Shown here: piece by piece, positions 39,064-51,206 of the stretch
Layout: each line of letters starts with the position of its first letter
Numbering within the stretch: position 1 is the first letter of the stretch
Assembly (NCBI GenBank): GCA_037957365.1
Contig: JARHVA010004809.1
Span: forward strand, 186,001 to 250,000
Length of the DNA: 64,000 bases
From: Torreya grandis
Taxonomy: Eukaryota; Streptophyta; Pinopsida; Cupressales; Taxaceae
Direction: 5' to 3'
Notes under the pieces: model-generated
The model's database searches: none
Seen by the model: only the letters and a program-made list of their open reading frames with translations
Told to the model about the DNA's origin: nothing
Position numbers and translations under genes: made by a program

Positions 39064-40355
39064 ATTTCCCCGATTTAATCTAGTAATTAAATTTATTGTT
39101 TAAAATAAATAAATAAATACATGTGTGTGTATATCACACATTGTATTTTCATGAGCCCAAATTGAGTGATTATTTAGTGACTGATCTACAACAAAGAGCA
39201 TGTTACAATATATAATCAGTATATTAAATAAAAACTTTAAATAATTTAAAATTCTTGAAAGTAAGAAGAGAAAGGTTAAAAGTACACCTATGTGTCAATA
39301 CAACCATCTTACCTATTGGTAATTTGATTTGAAAGGATGCCTTATTATGAAGCATTGAACCTGGGATTGAGATAATTCTAAACTCGTAAGTGCATATAGA
39401 GAGAGAGATTGGAGGATACATTCCCCCAACCTTGGTGTAAAGTTGAGTTACCACACACCCATTTATCTTATTTCATCTCAATCATTTAACCCAAATAGGT
39501 GCATGATCTAGTGAGTGTGAATGATTTAATCAACTCACAATATATATCTTGTAAGGCTAGATGATTTAATTAATCCAACCTATAATTATGTTATATTTAG
39601 ATAATTAAATCAAATCTAAATTATACGTTTGGTAAGATTGAGTGATTTAATCAACTTAACCTTCCAAAGGTGAACCAAACACTACAGTAGATTGTCTCAA
39701 TAATAGTCCATCTTGGGTATGATAACCTTCCATAATAGTATTTGAAATATGGAAATTGATTTGATTTTTTAATTTTAGGTGTCATTTTCATGGCATATGC
39801 ACTTAATATATATCTCAAGCTAAAATTTGGGTATAATAATGATACCAATGTATAGAATTATGCCACACATATATAACTAAATCATATAACTATGAAATAT
39901 GGTGAATTTGAAATTTGTTCAAGTATGGAAAACATGTTTATATGACATTCCCCCATTGAATCTAGATAATCTAATAAATTGTGTAAATGTGGAGAAAATG
40001 TTTTCCATAACATGCATCCACTATAATCTGGATATGTGGAATACTGAATAAGTGTGTTGTTCATGCCTTTTTTACATCCCACTACTATAATCTAGAACTA
40101 TAAAAATGTGGGAGTGATGCCTATATGACATTTCCACCCTTACAATTTGAGGATAAGTAGAAGTTGGTAGTTACCTTACCTCAAAAGGATAAGATAACTA
40201 TACAAATTGTTTATGGATCATGTAGCATATAGGAAGAACATGTATAGATATATATAGCATTGAAGCATGTAATATGTGATCACATTAAGTCTTAATATGC
40301 ATGATGCAAATCATAGAAATGTCTAGAGAGTAATAGTACAAGCTCAATAGGAAAT

Positions 40356-40443
<88 letters not shown>

Positions 40444-41759
40444 AGCACTCAAAATTAAATAAAAATATAAATGGTCCGAGGAGACATCATACAAGGGTTT
40501 AAATGCCACACAATCAAAGTAAATCATTTAGTCAAATGTCCACAAAGCATATAAATGACATATTAAAATGTCTAAAAAGGAAAATAAGGCACGAGGTCCA
40601 TATTCAATGGAGCATATTCAATTTCTCAAACATCCAATGCAAGGCAAGATAATAACAAGGAACACACTCAATGAAGTGCTAAAATGGAAAATTAGGAAAA
40701 ATTTAAGCAACCATCATGAACCCAGCATACAATTTCCTAAATATATGTGTGTTTATAAGCAATGCTAAGTAACTAACATATCGAGTGTAAGAATGGATAT
40801 ATGCATGTGTAAGTATATAAACTCAAACATGATAAAGGAAAGTTATCATATAATAATATAAATTTGGTGTATCTTGATTAGAAAAGAAGATGCACCAACA
40901 TAATTAGGATATGAGTATAAGGAAGGCCCAACATCTATATGTGCATATATCATGTATCTTGGTATGCATGTATCACACTCAAGTGAATCATGAAACATAT
41001 GTGTATATAGGAAAATAATGATATGTTATCTACTAATATGAAATAAACAACATATGCATAATAAATACTACAACTAGGAACACGTTGAAAGTTTTTGGTA
41101 TTTTTTAATTATTTGAATTTTTTTATCTTTTTGAAATTTTTGATTGCTTTTGATTTGTTTGTAAAAGGAAAAGTCTAGCTAATTATCCCATCTAAGGAAT
41201 GCTCATATGTAAGTGCTCTAAACACTAGATATGGTATATCAAATTAGTGTTATTTATAAGGAGCATGTATAGTTGTAATAGCTGGCATTGTAGGCTTTGT
41301 AATGCTCTAAGTATGTGTCATAAGACTCTATGGTCTCAAAGAGGTAATAGAAGGAGTATGGGTTTGTGGAACCCTTAATTTTGTGTTTTTTAGTGTATTT
41401 AAAGTAGCAATAATATAAACATGTTTAGTTACTCTAGATAACTGAGTGTAATATATATTATTAGATGAGGATTCATAGAATCCACTGTGTGTCTATGATG
41501 CAATGGTTTCTTAATTGTGGGCCACCTAGGAAAGGGGATTTCCTAATTCTTACCATTTTGCAGAGGATTAACCTTACTAGGTTTGATAATTAGTTATCTT
41601 GAAAAAAAAATCTCGTATTTAAGTCGATATACATATGAAATTCTAAGAACCATGATTAATATGTTGGTATGAATGTATTTAATACACCCATAAATTATGG
41701 AAGGCACTACAAAAAGTTTATGTATCTAAGGTTGTTTGAATAATATATAAAATACTCAC
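39064..41759 (-). other. 3' interior of element F without recognisable pol
   Basis: RT, RNase H and integrase would be expected here on the minus strand, but no motif such as YLDD, an HHCC zinc finger or DxxTRW was found. Open frames are short. The sense strand next to the LTR reads CGGGGAAAT, a likely polypurine tract. A CA microsatellite occupies 40359-40441. Confidence 0.5.
40359..40441. repeat. (AC)n microsatellite
   Basis: About 83 bp of AC repeats without interruption. A minus-strand frame of alternating Cys and Val across it is an artefact. Confidence 0.97.
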
Positions 41760-43180
41760 ATGTATGGTATAACTAAGAAGGTAGTGACCACATGTGCTAG
41801 GATAACCTATAAAAGTAATTTAATCTCACCAAGAACCTATTGTGAGGTCCCATATAATGCTCTAAAAACTTTGGTTGAAGGGTGTAAATCATCATGTGTA
41901 TATCTCAAATGTGCAAGTAATCACATGGTGCAAACATTTCTCTAGCACCATTTCAATCATAATAGTATGAATACGCTGGTGATCAAGGTATGTTCTAATA
42001 AATAATGAATGAATATTTGATTCATCATCCACAATCTTAATGTCATTGAAAGTAATAGATGGTTTATGAACCATATGAGGTATATGTCATGTGTACGTAC
42101 CACTAATCCCATATAATGGTTTCCTATAGTGTGGTTGATGAGGATTTACATTATATGTCATTTCTTCTTCCATATTATTATAAGAATGATCTTTTAATGT
42201 ATCACTAAACATATTTTGGTTCTAATGGTCAATATGTTGTGACCTTAAATATTTGGTAGGATTATCAAATATAAGGTATTGGTTATCAATAAGGTCTTGG
42301 ATATTATGTTTTAAGGTATAACATTGGTTAGTAAAATGCCCAGGGTCATGGTGATAGTCAAAATAAGCATTGAAATCATATCCATGAGGTAGAGGTCTAC
42401 TCATATCAAACTCTATGGGAGGAAGGATATATATGAGATGAAAATCTACAAGCTTCTTAAGTAGCAAATCTAGAGACTCAGGTAATCATGTAAATTATCT
42501 CCTTGGTGCATTGGATAAATCAAACAACTATATTCATTTATTAGTTAGGTTCTATATGTTTCACTTTGTAGTTTGGTCAGATATGAAACTTGGTATTAGA
42601 TGTAGTTGATGTGTTGGATACATACTTAAGTTTGTTCAATGAAATAAGTTTCATTTCATGATCTTGGACAATATGGCATAATTCATCAAAATATTTCAAC
42701 TTTTTTAAACTAATGGAATCGTGTAATGGGGCAAGAAAAATTTGTTTAAAGATGTTTTGAAGCTCTTTATCTTCTATTTGTTTTGTCATTTTGGATAACA
42801 TTATCTTGTACCTCAAGACATATTCATTTATAGATCCATTGATTCCTTGTTTGATTTTTTCAATTTGGGAATAATATATATTTTTATTAATGTTGATAGA
42901 GGAAAGTTCCAAAAATTGATCCACAAAAGGCTTGAATGCTTTTAATGATTAGATTATTAAATCATAGAACCACCTTAGAGCATAGTCTTTGAGGCTCCTT
43001 GGGAATAGTTTAGTCAAAATTTTATCATTTTAGGTATAATCAATGCATTCCATATAAAATGATCAAAGATGTTGTTCAAGATCACCCTTTCCATCATAAA
43101 ATTTAAACTTAAGTGTAAAAAAATCAATTGGAAATGGGTGTAAATATATCTAAATTACAAGAGGGTTATGTGACACCTCT
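41760..43180 (-). pseudogene. Gag and protease trace of element F
   Basis: On the minus strand the capsid domain (Retrotrans_gag) starts near 43180 with KFKFYDGKGDLEQHL, then KLFPRSLKDYALRWFYDL (about 43010) and PFVDQF. It continues in the open frame 42577-42924 with INEYVLRYKIMLSKM. A compact zinc-binding motif follows in 42222-42467, YHHDPGHFTNQCYTLK, whose first Cys is replaced by Phe, and then NIQDLIDN, typical of plant gypsy Gag. Farther on, 41760-42074 reads EIYTHDDLHPSTKVFRAL, resembling the mid-part of a gypsy retropepsin. Stops and at least one frame change break it. Confidence 0.8.
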
Positions 43181-43780
43181 TGTGAATCAATAGCATAAGG
43201 TGAATTCAAAAAAAATTACTTAATATTGTAACCTTAGCTTGTAAAAGTTTTATAATTTGGATAATATCTTGCACATTTTTATCACTAAGGTTTTAAGTTT
43301 AAGAAGTCACCAAAGGAGGTGTACCCATTATTTGAATTGTTATAGGCATTGAAATCTATAACTGAGTTGAAGTGTCAATGTTTCCCATGGAGTATTTAGT
43401 AATAGTAAGATTTATTTTGAGGAACAGTGGTGTAAACACATAATCATGCCCCCATTATATGTATGAATCGATGATGTGCTAAAAACTAGGGTGATTGATA
43501 TGTAATCAATTGTAGTACCACCTAAAGATTCACCATCACTAGGGGAGGATGCCTTAGCCTTGGCATATTTACTGATTTAATCTCTTGTTGTTATTGAGAT
43601 GAGTGACTTGCATATTTATATTCCATTTTAAAATGATTTTTTTTTTTAATTTAAGGTTTTCCATTACTTATAAATGAAAAATTTAGTATTTGACAAAGCA
43701 ATTTACAATAATCAAAGAACATATTATAAAAAACCCTAGGTCAATCTAAGGTTTAGAGATGAAAGGTTGGGTTCATCAAA
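43181..43780 (-). other. Leader of element F
   Basis: Between gag and 5' LTR; no gene seen. The first sense bases inside the LTR are TTTGATGAACCCAACC, a plausible decayed primer site not of tRNA-Met type. Confidence 0.45.
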
Positions 43781-45106
43781 TGTTTAGCCCTAAATTTAGA
43801 TATGTGTTATGCATCTAGGGTTAAATGGGTAATATATTAAATTTTACACAAATATGGTGAATTAATCTAATGAGTAGGCCAATTAATATAAAAACTTAGA
43901 TAAATAGTATTATGAATTTATATAACTAAGACTGATAAAAATAGTAAATTACAATTAATTATAGATATTAAAATAATTTGGAAAACAAATGATACTTTTT
44001 TTTTACTATGCATATGCAGGTATGATCTAGAACAAGTTAGAAGTGGACTAGGTGATCCTAAAACAATCATCATATTTTGTAAATATTCTTTTTGTGGCCT
44101 CAAATGCTTCTATCAGATTTAGAAGATTATGTCAATGCAGGTGTCTGACTTTGACATAGGTGTCATGTATGTAATAATTAATGGATATGTATGAAATCAA
44201 ATAGATCCTTCTCTTTTTTCTGTCACCTTTATTTTTATGTATACAGATCACACACACAAGTAATTGCTCTTTGTAAAATGATTAAGCCTTGGAGTGACTA
44301 TGGTAAAAATGGGTTAGTGGGCTCATGGTGTCGATGTGCTCTAAGGACCCCTCTATCAAATGAAACTTCCTATATAGCCAATACTTTGAAGAGAGCCTCA
44401 AACTTATGTATTTATCCCCTACGTGTTAGATTATGTGTGCATAAGGATGTAATGTGTGATAATCAAAAAAATGTAATGACTAGATTGTAACTTATAAAAT
44501 ATTTTTTATAAACTACTCTTGGAATGATATAGACCTATGTAAATATTGATCCTATGAATAATATATAAATAGGGATGAACAAGGTAGGTTTTCTCACTTG
44601 AATGTTTGATTGAGTGATTTTTGGTATATGGCCTTATGAGTTGCATGCTAATTCCAAGTGATTGATAGGTGAGGAATAAATGAGAGTTCATATTGTATAT
44701 ATATACCAATCCCTTTTATAAATATCTTACATTAAATCACTTAGGCCAAAATTTAGGATATTTTTATTTTGAAAATTGGATTAATTTTGGGCACTGGACA
44801 CTTTGTAGGAAAAGTGGGCATTTGCATCAATGCAGGTGTTTGTTTGGGATGCATGTGTCTAGGAAATTAAAGAATATGTATAGGTCCAAAACTGGAAGTG
44901 AAGGATAATAATCATGGTTTATGTATTTTTTCATAGTATAGAAGGCCTGGTCATAAAAATAACAATGGTTTGACTAAGAGATAAGTAATTAGGCATAAAG
45001 AGATAGTGAATGCAAACCTTTTGGTAGTGGGTAAGTCTAGAACTAAAAGTTATATCCCTAGTGTACAAGATCAAGGTACTAGATAAATAAGATTTTAGTA
45101 TTTATA
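43781..45106 (-). repeat. 5' LTR of element F
   Basis: Pair of 37710-39063. Its last 223 bp are repeated in the tandem duplication that crosses its outer edge. Confidence 0.88.
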
Positions 45107-45457
45107 AGAACCTCATGTGCACATATTTGGGAATTATTAGTATTATAAATATGAGTGTTATTATTAATGGGTCCAAAACTAGAAGTGAAGCATAATAATC
45201 ATGGTTTATATATTTTTGCACAGTATAGAAGGCCTGGTCATAAAAATAAAAATGGTTTGACTAAGAGATAAGTAATTAGGCATAAAGAGATAGTGAATGC
45301 AAGCCTTTTGGTAGTGGGTAAGTCTAGAACTAAAAGGTACATCCCTAGTGTAGAAGACCAAGGTACTAGATAAATAATATTTTAGTATTTATAAGAATCT
45401 CATGTGCACATATTTGGGAATTATTAATATTATAAATATGAGTGTTATTATTAATGT
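44884..45457. repeat. 287-bp tandem duplication across the F/E junction
   Basis: Units start GTCCAAAACTGGAAGTGAAG (44884) and GTCCAAAACTAGAAGTGAAG (45171) and run past the LTR end at 45106 into flanking E sequence (CATATTTGGGAATTATTA). The duplication includes the junction, so it arose after F inserted. Confidence 0.88.
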
Positions 45458-45830
45458 TATTGGTTTGGTTATTATCATTAATGAAATTTTTGGTAGCCAT
45501 TGTATCTTGTATAGGAATTTTTTGAGAAATGTATTTAGTGTTTGGAAATTTTGGAGGTATAGGTAGCAATTTGTGTAATTTTTTATTAAATGTTCAAATT
45601 GACATAATGTGTTTAATTATAAGTTCATTTACATTTTTTAATGCATATAAATTATTATAATGATGTCTATTAATGTAATGATAAGTAAAAAAGGGTTGGC
45701 CTTTCATTTTTGTCAAATGATGAAGTAAATGATAATAATTAGGGCATAATTTGATTAACTTTTTATCTAAAAATGTATTTAAAATATCATGTGGACTATC
45801 TTTGGATATGTTTTTACAAGGTTTCACTTT
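45458..45830 (-). pseudogene. Gag zinc-motif remnant of element E
   Basis: The minus-strand frame 45594-45827 reads LDKKLIKLCPNYYHLL and then TYHYINRHHYNNLYALKNVN. This is the compact zinc-binding end of plant gypsy Gag (family: CxYH, x4-5, H, x4, C, xLK) with both Cys lost. A lower frame continues to 45366 with an Asn-rich tail. The capsid part should lie upstream at 45.9-46.8 kb but is too decayed for me to read. Element F is inserted just downstream. Confidence 0.6.
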
Positions 45831-47449
45831 GATTGATGTAAAGGAACTATCATGATTAATATGATTGGAAACAAATGCTTTTCCTTTATGTAATAATTTA
45901 ACATTATTGGATTGGACCTTATGCTTGGAATGATTACCATGAATGTTAGTTCATTTTCTAGGAAGTGGTTTAGTGTATTCACTTTTAGAAGAATTATTAT
46001 AATATAGTCCTTATATTTTTTTATAAAAGTGTGTGTCAATATGTTTCAAATGGATTTAGGTATTTGGATTTTACTTATGTAAATTGATGTCTTAATTAAT
46101 TTTATTTGATGTTTGAACAAGGCCTATTTCCTCTTCCAATGCTAAGGCCTCATAACAAATAATAATAAATGATTAACAAGTGTAATAAAGTAACTTCTAT
46201 TTTAGTGGATAAACTAACCCTCTAGAAAATATTTATTGAACTTCATAAGTAGTTGATTGATAAATTAGTCATTACATAGCTATATTAAATCTTAGGATAT
46301 AATCATAAACTTGTTTGGACTTACCTTGGTGCAAAGAGGGTAACTTTTCATATGTGCCCCGAGGTCCTTTATTTTAAATATATTATATTAACAATTCCTC
46401 GTTTAGTTCTAATTAGGTAGTTAAATATCCACTATGAGGGGAATAAAACCATGCAAAATGACATCCCTATAGGCTTTTAGGAAATAGTTGTAATGATAGT
46501 TGAATACCATTATAACCATTCATATTTTATCAAAAATATCTAAGATGTAAATAAGTATCTCCTCTTACATCAAATGTGGAAAAAGTATGGATTTTGAATT
46601 TAGAGGATTAAGGTGTGTACAAAATATTACACACAGTAGTATTACCATGAAGAATGTTAAAATCGACCCAAATGTGATACACTTTAATTTCTAAATATAG
46701 TTAGTGCACATTGTCTTTAAAAGTACCTACACCATGTAATTAGGATATTAATTTTTTAGAAGTCATGTTGAGGTTATTAAGGGCCTCATTTAAGGGTTCC
46801 ATTATATTATTAATTTTAGCCATTGGTACACTATTGTGAATAAGAGAAAGAAGAGGAATGATAGGCTTCTTTTGTGCTTGATGAGGTTCCTTATTATTTT
46901 ATGTATTTTAGTTTTCAAAGGCATATTAAATTATAATATAATATAAGTAATAATATTATGTTGATTAACATGTTCACACATTTTTATTTTCAATGGGGAA
47001 ATAGAAAAATCATCATGATATGCAATAACATTAGTACTAGCCACTTTATCATTTGACTCATTATGTAACATAGTATGAACATGAGGGGAAAGTAAATGAG
47101 AATCTAGAATAGGATTAATAGAATCATGTTCATCATCACTATATTCATAATAGTCATCATCATACTAGTCCTCATCATGATCACTATAGTTTTCATTTTG
47201 ATCATTTAAAATAATAACATTATCATTTTTGTAATGAAAAATAATAATTGTTATTTATTATAGACTCAATATCCTTATTTATGCATATATTATGTGAGTT
47301 CAATTTATAAGTGCAAATACAATATAATTCAGTATCAAAATGGAGAGAAAAATTAGGTGTATAAGATTAGGATTCTTCCATGTTGAGATTAGGTTATAGT
47401 TTAAGAAATATTATAAAGTCATTATTATGATGATTTGTGTTCTCTAATG
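45831..47449 (-). other. Decayed 5' coding part of element E
   Basis: On the minus strand an acidic segment at about 47215-47100 reads ENYSDHDED, stop, YDDDYYEYSDDEHDS, followed by ordinary sequence to about 46800. It sits between the 48-bp repeat and the gag zinc motif and is probably part of the same polyprotein. Stops are frequent. Confidence 0.4.
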
Positions 47450-48060
47450 GGACATCCATAGCTTACACTAAAGGAAGATCAAAGGAAAATTCAAAAATAG
47501 TATTTATGGGAGATTACATAGAGGAATCCATGGGTGTGTCAATAGGTAAATTCAAATTAGAAACTAGGGAAGGACCCAAAGGGTACACTAGAGGTATGAT
47601 CAAAGGTATATTTACAAAGGGAAATAGAAAAGAGCATAAATAGGAATGAAAATGTATTACTAAAGGTAAATCCAAATAGGAAATTATAGAAGGGAAAAAA
47701 TAGGGATTTGGATATATGACCAAAGTTAAATATAAATGGAAAGATAAAGAGACCTCTGAAGAGGATTTTAGAGGTGTGACCAATGAGAATCTATTAGAGA
47801 TTCTAAAATAGAGTCGAGAGTTGTGACCAAAAAGGAATCTATAAGATATTATGAAAGGGAATCTAGAAGTGTGACCAAAGGGGAATATATAATAGATTAT
47901 AAAAGGGAATCTAGACATGTGACCAAAACTTAATCTACATGAGATTCTAAAAGGGAATCTAGAGGTAAAACCATAGAGGAATAAATAGGAGATTATGAAA
48001 GGGAATCTAGATGTGTGACAAAAAAGGAAGCTATATGAGATTCCAAATGGGAATATATAA
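47450..48060. repeat. 48-bp minisatellite, six regular units plus degenerate ones
   Basis: Regular units start at 47774, 47821, 47869, 47917, 47965 and 48013, each near GTGTGACCAAAGGGGAAT. The spacing is 48 bp (one of 47). Looser units of 57-62 bp precede them from about 47450. 48 bp is 16 codons: in one minus-strand frame each unit reads close to LDSLLESxIDSPLVTx, with a few stops. Confidence 0.88.
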
Positions 48061-48082
48061 TTCTATTTAATATAATGGGCCC

Positions 48083-48262
48083 TTATACCCAAGGGTCAAA
48101 AAATTTATATTCATCATCATAAACATTACTAATATCATCTTCTCTAAGTGTTTGTTTAGTATGAACTCTCCATTCAGGATCATAAACACAAGCCATAGTA
48201 TGAGTAGAGAACAATAGATCAAGAGGATGTACACCATAAATATTTTGAATTTGACTATGCAT
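48083..48262 (-). pseudogene. 5'-proximal ORF start of element E
   Basis: The minus strand reads from ATG 48260-48262 MHSQIQNIYG, then VHPLDLLFSTHTMACVYDPE and DDISNVYDDEYKFFDPW before a stop at 48083. Composition is protein-like and it stands 0.9 kb inside the 5' LTR, where gag starts. The 48-bp repeat follows directly, so this may be the N-terminus of a protein with a 16-residue repeat. I do not recognise a domain. Confidence 0.4.
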
Positions 48263-49141
48263 GATATATGCAAAAAATGAAATTCTTATTGAAAACAAGA
48301 AATATAGTATGTATAAAAAAGTTAATGATGATGAATATAATATAATATGAATCAAGCAAAGCTAATAATTATGAATACATAACAATAAAAAATAAGGGTA
48401 TGAGGGTTATTTAGGAAAGGGTTTGAATGATTTTTAAGATCTCAATTATACTTGTTCATGTTTTTATTAGTGTCAACCCGATGTTTTAGAGCTATAAATA
48501 TAGAGGTAGAACCATGCTTGTGACCCACTAACCCTAGTTTTGAATATAATATGAGAAAAAATTACTTGGGAAATATAGCCTTCTCAGGTGCACCACAAAT
48601 TAAAAAAATAAAATAAAATTAATATTGGTGTAAACAAGGGAAACTATGTGTTTGTGATATACCATGAGGTACAGGGAAACTAAATTACATGCTTAGTGTT
48701 GTATTATGGCTCTGAGTATTAGGGTAAACCCCTCACATCATGAGATTTGTAAATTAAACATTACATATCCCTTCATGATAGTCACTAATTAGTTTTAAAA
48801 TGATAGGAACATAGTTTCTAAAACAAGCCAAAGTAAATGAAAAATAAAGGGAAAAATAAATGTGAAATATATTTGTGTATAGAAATCAAATAAATTTCAA
48901 CCTAAGGTCGAAAGAAAGAGCTTTAATGTTAGATTTATCTAAGGTGATAAGACAAACTTATTAAATGTTGGATAAAATCCAAGGTTGAATAATTTGAATC
49001 ATTTTATTTCTAATGTATATCCAAAGTCGAATGTTTATTTTATTTTAGTTTTAGGCATTCATACAAATTTGATGAAATTAGAGGGAAAAAAATCAAGAAA
49101 ACAAAAAGAAATGTTCTAAATAAAATGTGAGCTCACCAAAA
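48263..49141 (-). other. Leader of element E
   Basis: No gene is seen. The sense strand begins TTTTGGTGAGCTCACATTTT next to the LTR, a plausible primer site similar to that of F. Confidence 0.5.
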
Positions 49142-50386
49142 TATTTAACCCTTTTAATTTAATAATACTTAAATTAATTGGTTTTGAACTATTATAATTA
49201 GAATTCTAATGTGTACTGATCTGATAAATAAAAATAGTCAATATATAGTATCCTAAAAAATTTATAAAAATCTGAAACTTGATAAAAATAGTAACAGTCC
49301 TAATGATTTGCAAACCTTACTAAGACATAAATAGATGTGAATATATAAGATGATTTTAAATATAAATATGTGAAATTTATTTATATACAGAGTTATGCAA
49401 AAAATAATAATTCATAGTTTGTCAGGACAAGTCTATAGGAGGTAGATAAGGGTACACTATAGCCTTGTCCAGCTATTGCAGATACATCATAGTTGATTTT
49501 ATTCCTAGTATCCTAATTTGGGTTTGTGTGATCCCCTAAATTTTACTACTAAAATGGGTGTTCTTTATTGTCTTATAGAAGACCTACATAACAAAAAAAA
49601 CCTAAATCCTACACATATACTAGTTATAAATTAGATAATAAGAGGGGGGAAACTAGGTTAGTTAGGATGGTTGAGTTGGTCTCAAAAACCCCTTGTGACT
49701 GAGCATTGCATACATATCCCAAATGGCCCTCAAGTTGATGTAGTTTTATCTCATAGGTATGTATGTGCAATCATGAATATAAAGCTATATGCTCTTGCAC
49801 TTATGAATACCCTTGACACAATCATGCAAATGATATATTAAACTTTGAACTTTATAGATAAATAAATAATTATGTAATAATAATTAGATATAAATTTTTT
49901 TATAACTTTTATGATGATAGAGAATTAACCTTTAGCTCTTGACATGACCCTTGCTTATAGAGATTTTTTGAATTCAAATTTGAGGCTCATTGGAATGTGA
50001 GGAGGCCGACTTCAAAGAGACTAAAGGTCATAAAATGGATCATTAACAATATATAAATTATAAAATCATTTGAAATTTATGCTAGGACAAGTTCACACTA
50101 TCCAAACACTGCCACAATATGGCCTTGCCCTATAATATGGCCTTGTATAAAAGACACAAAACTCGAAGATAAATATTTGGAATGGAAATTGGGGATCACC
50201 ATGGTGGATATGAGAAAAAAAATAGAAATATAAAAGACATGAAAATAAAAATAATAAGAGTGAGAGATCATGACATAGAAAAGGGCATGCTATTAAGCCA
50301 TTTATTCATCAACAATAGTCTAAATAAGTAAGTTTATGTAAAATGCATGTTTTGAATGAGTTAATTTAAAAACGTGGGTGTCTACA
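49142..50386 (-). repeat. 5' LTR of element E
   Basis: 1245 bp, TATTTAACCC to TCTACA on the plus strand, paired with 32383-33673. Confidence 0.88.
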
Positions 50387-50391
50387 CCACC
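50387..50391. repeat. Target-site duplication of element E (right copy)
   Basis: CCACC, identical to 32378-32382. Confidence 0.9.
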
Positions 50392-51035
50392 TTATCTGGG
50401 TCCATCTCATTATGATCAACCCAAATTTTAATAATATATAATTCCCTTATGTACTCCTTCATATGTGGCTCCTTTTGCCTCAACTTTTGGAGCCTCTTCA
50501 ATAAATATTGCTAATAATCCATAGGTAGATCATTTTATCTTTATAACCATCCTTTCCTAATGGGTAATCTTGTATTTACCCCTTCAATTCCTCTCTATTT
50601 ATACCTCATTCTATCATAGGGTTACATGACCTTTCAACTTGGTCCAATCCACATTTACCTTATTTTGGTTACCCACTTCATCAAATTCAAAATACTCATC
50701 CATCTAATTGAACAAATCAATCATATCCTTGAAGTATATTTTTTTCAAAAATCTTGGAACTTTCATCTTGGCTCCTCTACCAATGTTTAAAATGGATTTA
50801 AAATTTCTATCTTCTCCTTTACCTTACTACTTAGATACTACTCTAACATCTTTCATTCCCAACTATTTATTTTTTACATAACTTACATCATCTTTGAGAT
50901 GAATCCACTTCTTCCATCCTCTTTAATAATAGATATTATTGTTTGCATAACCCTTAACATATATACAATCTCATCCAACCTTCCTACCATATCAAAATTC
51001 ACTACTCCATCTATTCCCAATATTCTCGGAGGCAT
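50387..51035 (-). pseudogene. Gag N-terminus of element D
   Basis: Minus-strand frame starting at ATG 51033-51035 with MPPRILGIDG, a start typical of plant gypsy Gag. The Retrotrans_gag domain follows with KVPRFLKKIYFKDMIDLF, then FFEFDEVGNQ-like and VDWTKLKGHVTL, and YLLKRLQKLRQKEPHMKEYI close to the end. It breaks at 50387 where E inserted, within a DPDKV word, and its continuation at 32382 begins ARYVNG in the same frame. Several stops and a shift are present. Confidence 0.82.
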
Positions 51036-51190
51036 CTAGACTCTCTCTCAACCTCAATCTATTGCTGAAATATATTTTTTGTAAAGTTATGTAGGGTACA
51101 CACCACTCTAAAACACACTTTCAAAAATTAATTCTCTACCCATCCACACAAAAATGATAACACTCTCCCACTTATCCCAAAGTTTTTACT
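51036..51190 (-). other. Leader of element D
   Basis: Short stretch between primer site and gag start; nothing else seen. Confidence 0.5.
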
Positions 51191-51204
51191 TTGATCTAAT
51201 ACCA
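51191..51204 (-). promoter_or_regulatory. Primer binding site of element D
   Basis: Sense strand TGGTATTAGATCAA, 2 bp inside the LTR start at 51207. It is a tRNA-Met type site with one change in the first nine bases. Confidence 0.8.
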
Positions 51205-51206
51205 AT

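Larger units (their letters stand above)
37710..45106 (-). mobile_element. Element F: gypsy-like element nested in E
   Basis: LTRs at 37710-39063 (1354 bp) and 43781-45106 (1326 bp) begin TGTTTAACCCTAAATTTAG or TGTTTAGCCC and end TATCTACA or TATTTATA. Flanks GGAAC and AGAAC fit a target duplication. Sense is minus: gag lies next to the right LTR. The primer region reads TTTGATGAACCCAACC and the polypurine tract CGGGGAAAT, both resembling those of E, and the LTR ends are alike. E and F therefore look like one family. The 4.7-kb interior contains gag and a protease trace but no RT, RNase H or integrase that I can find. Confidence 0.85.
32383..50386 (-). mobile_element. Element E: gypsy-like element with gag and antisense PMD
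   Basis: Direct LTRs at 32383-33673 (1291 bp) and 49142-50386 (1245 bp) begin TATTTAACCC (probably once TGTTTAACCC) and end GTGTCTACA or GTGTCTAAA. A 5-bp duplication CCACC flanks them exactly. Sense is minus: the primer site region reads TTTTGGTGAGCTCAC and the polypurine tract AAAGTGGAGGAAAT. The interior, once element F is set aside, is about 8 kb. It holds a 5'-proximal ORF with a 48-bp repeat, a gag remnant at 45366-45830 and a plus-strand plant mobile domain at 35640-37330. No RT or integrase was recognised. Confidence 0.88.

Noticed and set aside
40285..40527. Minus-strand frame with a long Cys-Val repeat
   Set aside because: It is only the translation of the AC microsatellite.
47514..47918. 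134-codon minus-strand frame rich in Phe, Ser and Leu as a gene
   Set aside because: It runs through the 48-bp repeat in a frame with no start context; the in-step frame with LDSLLES is the better candidate.
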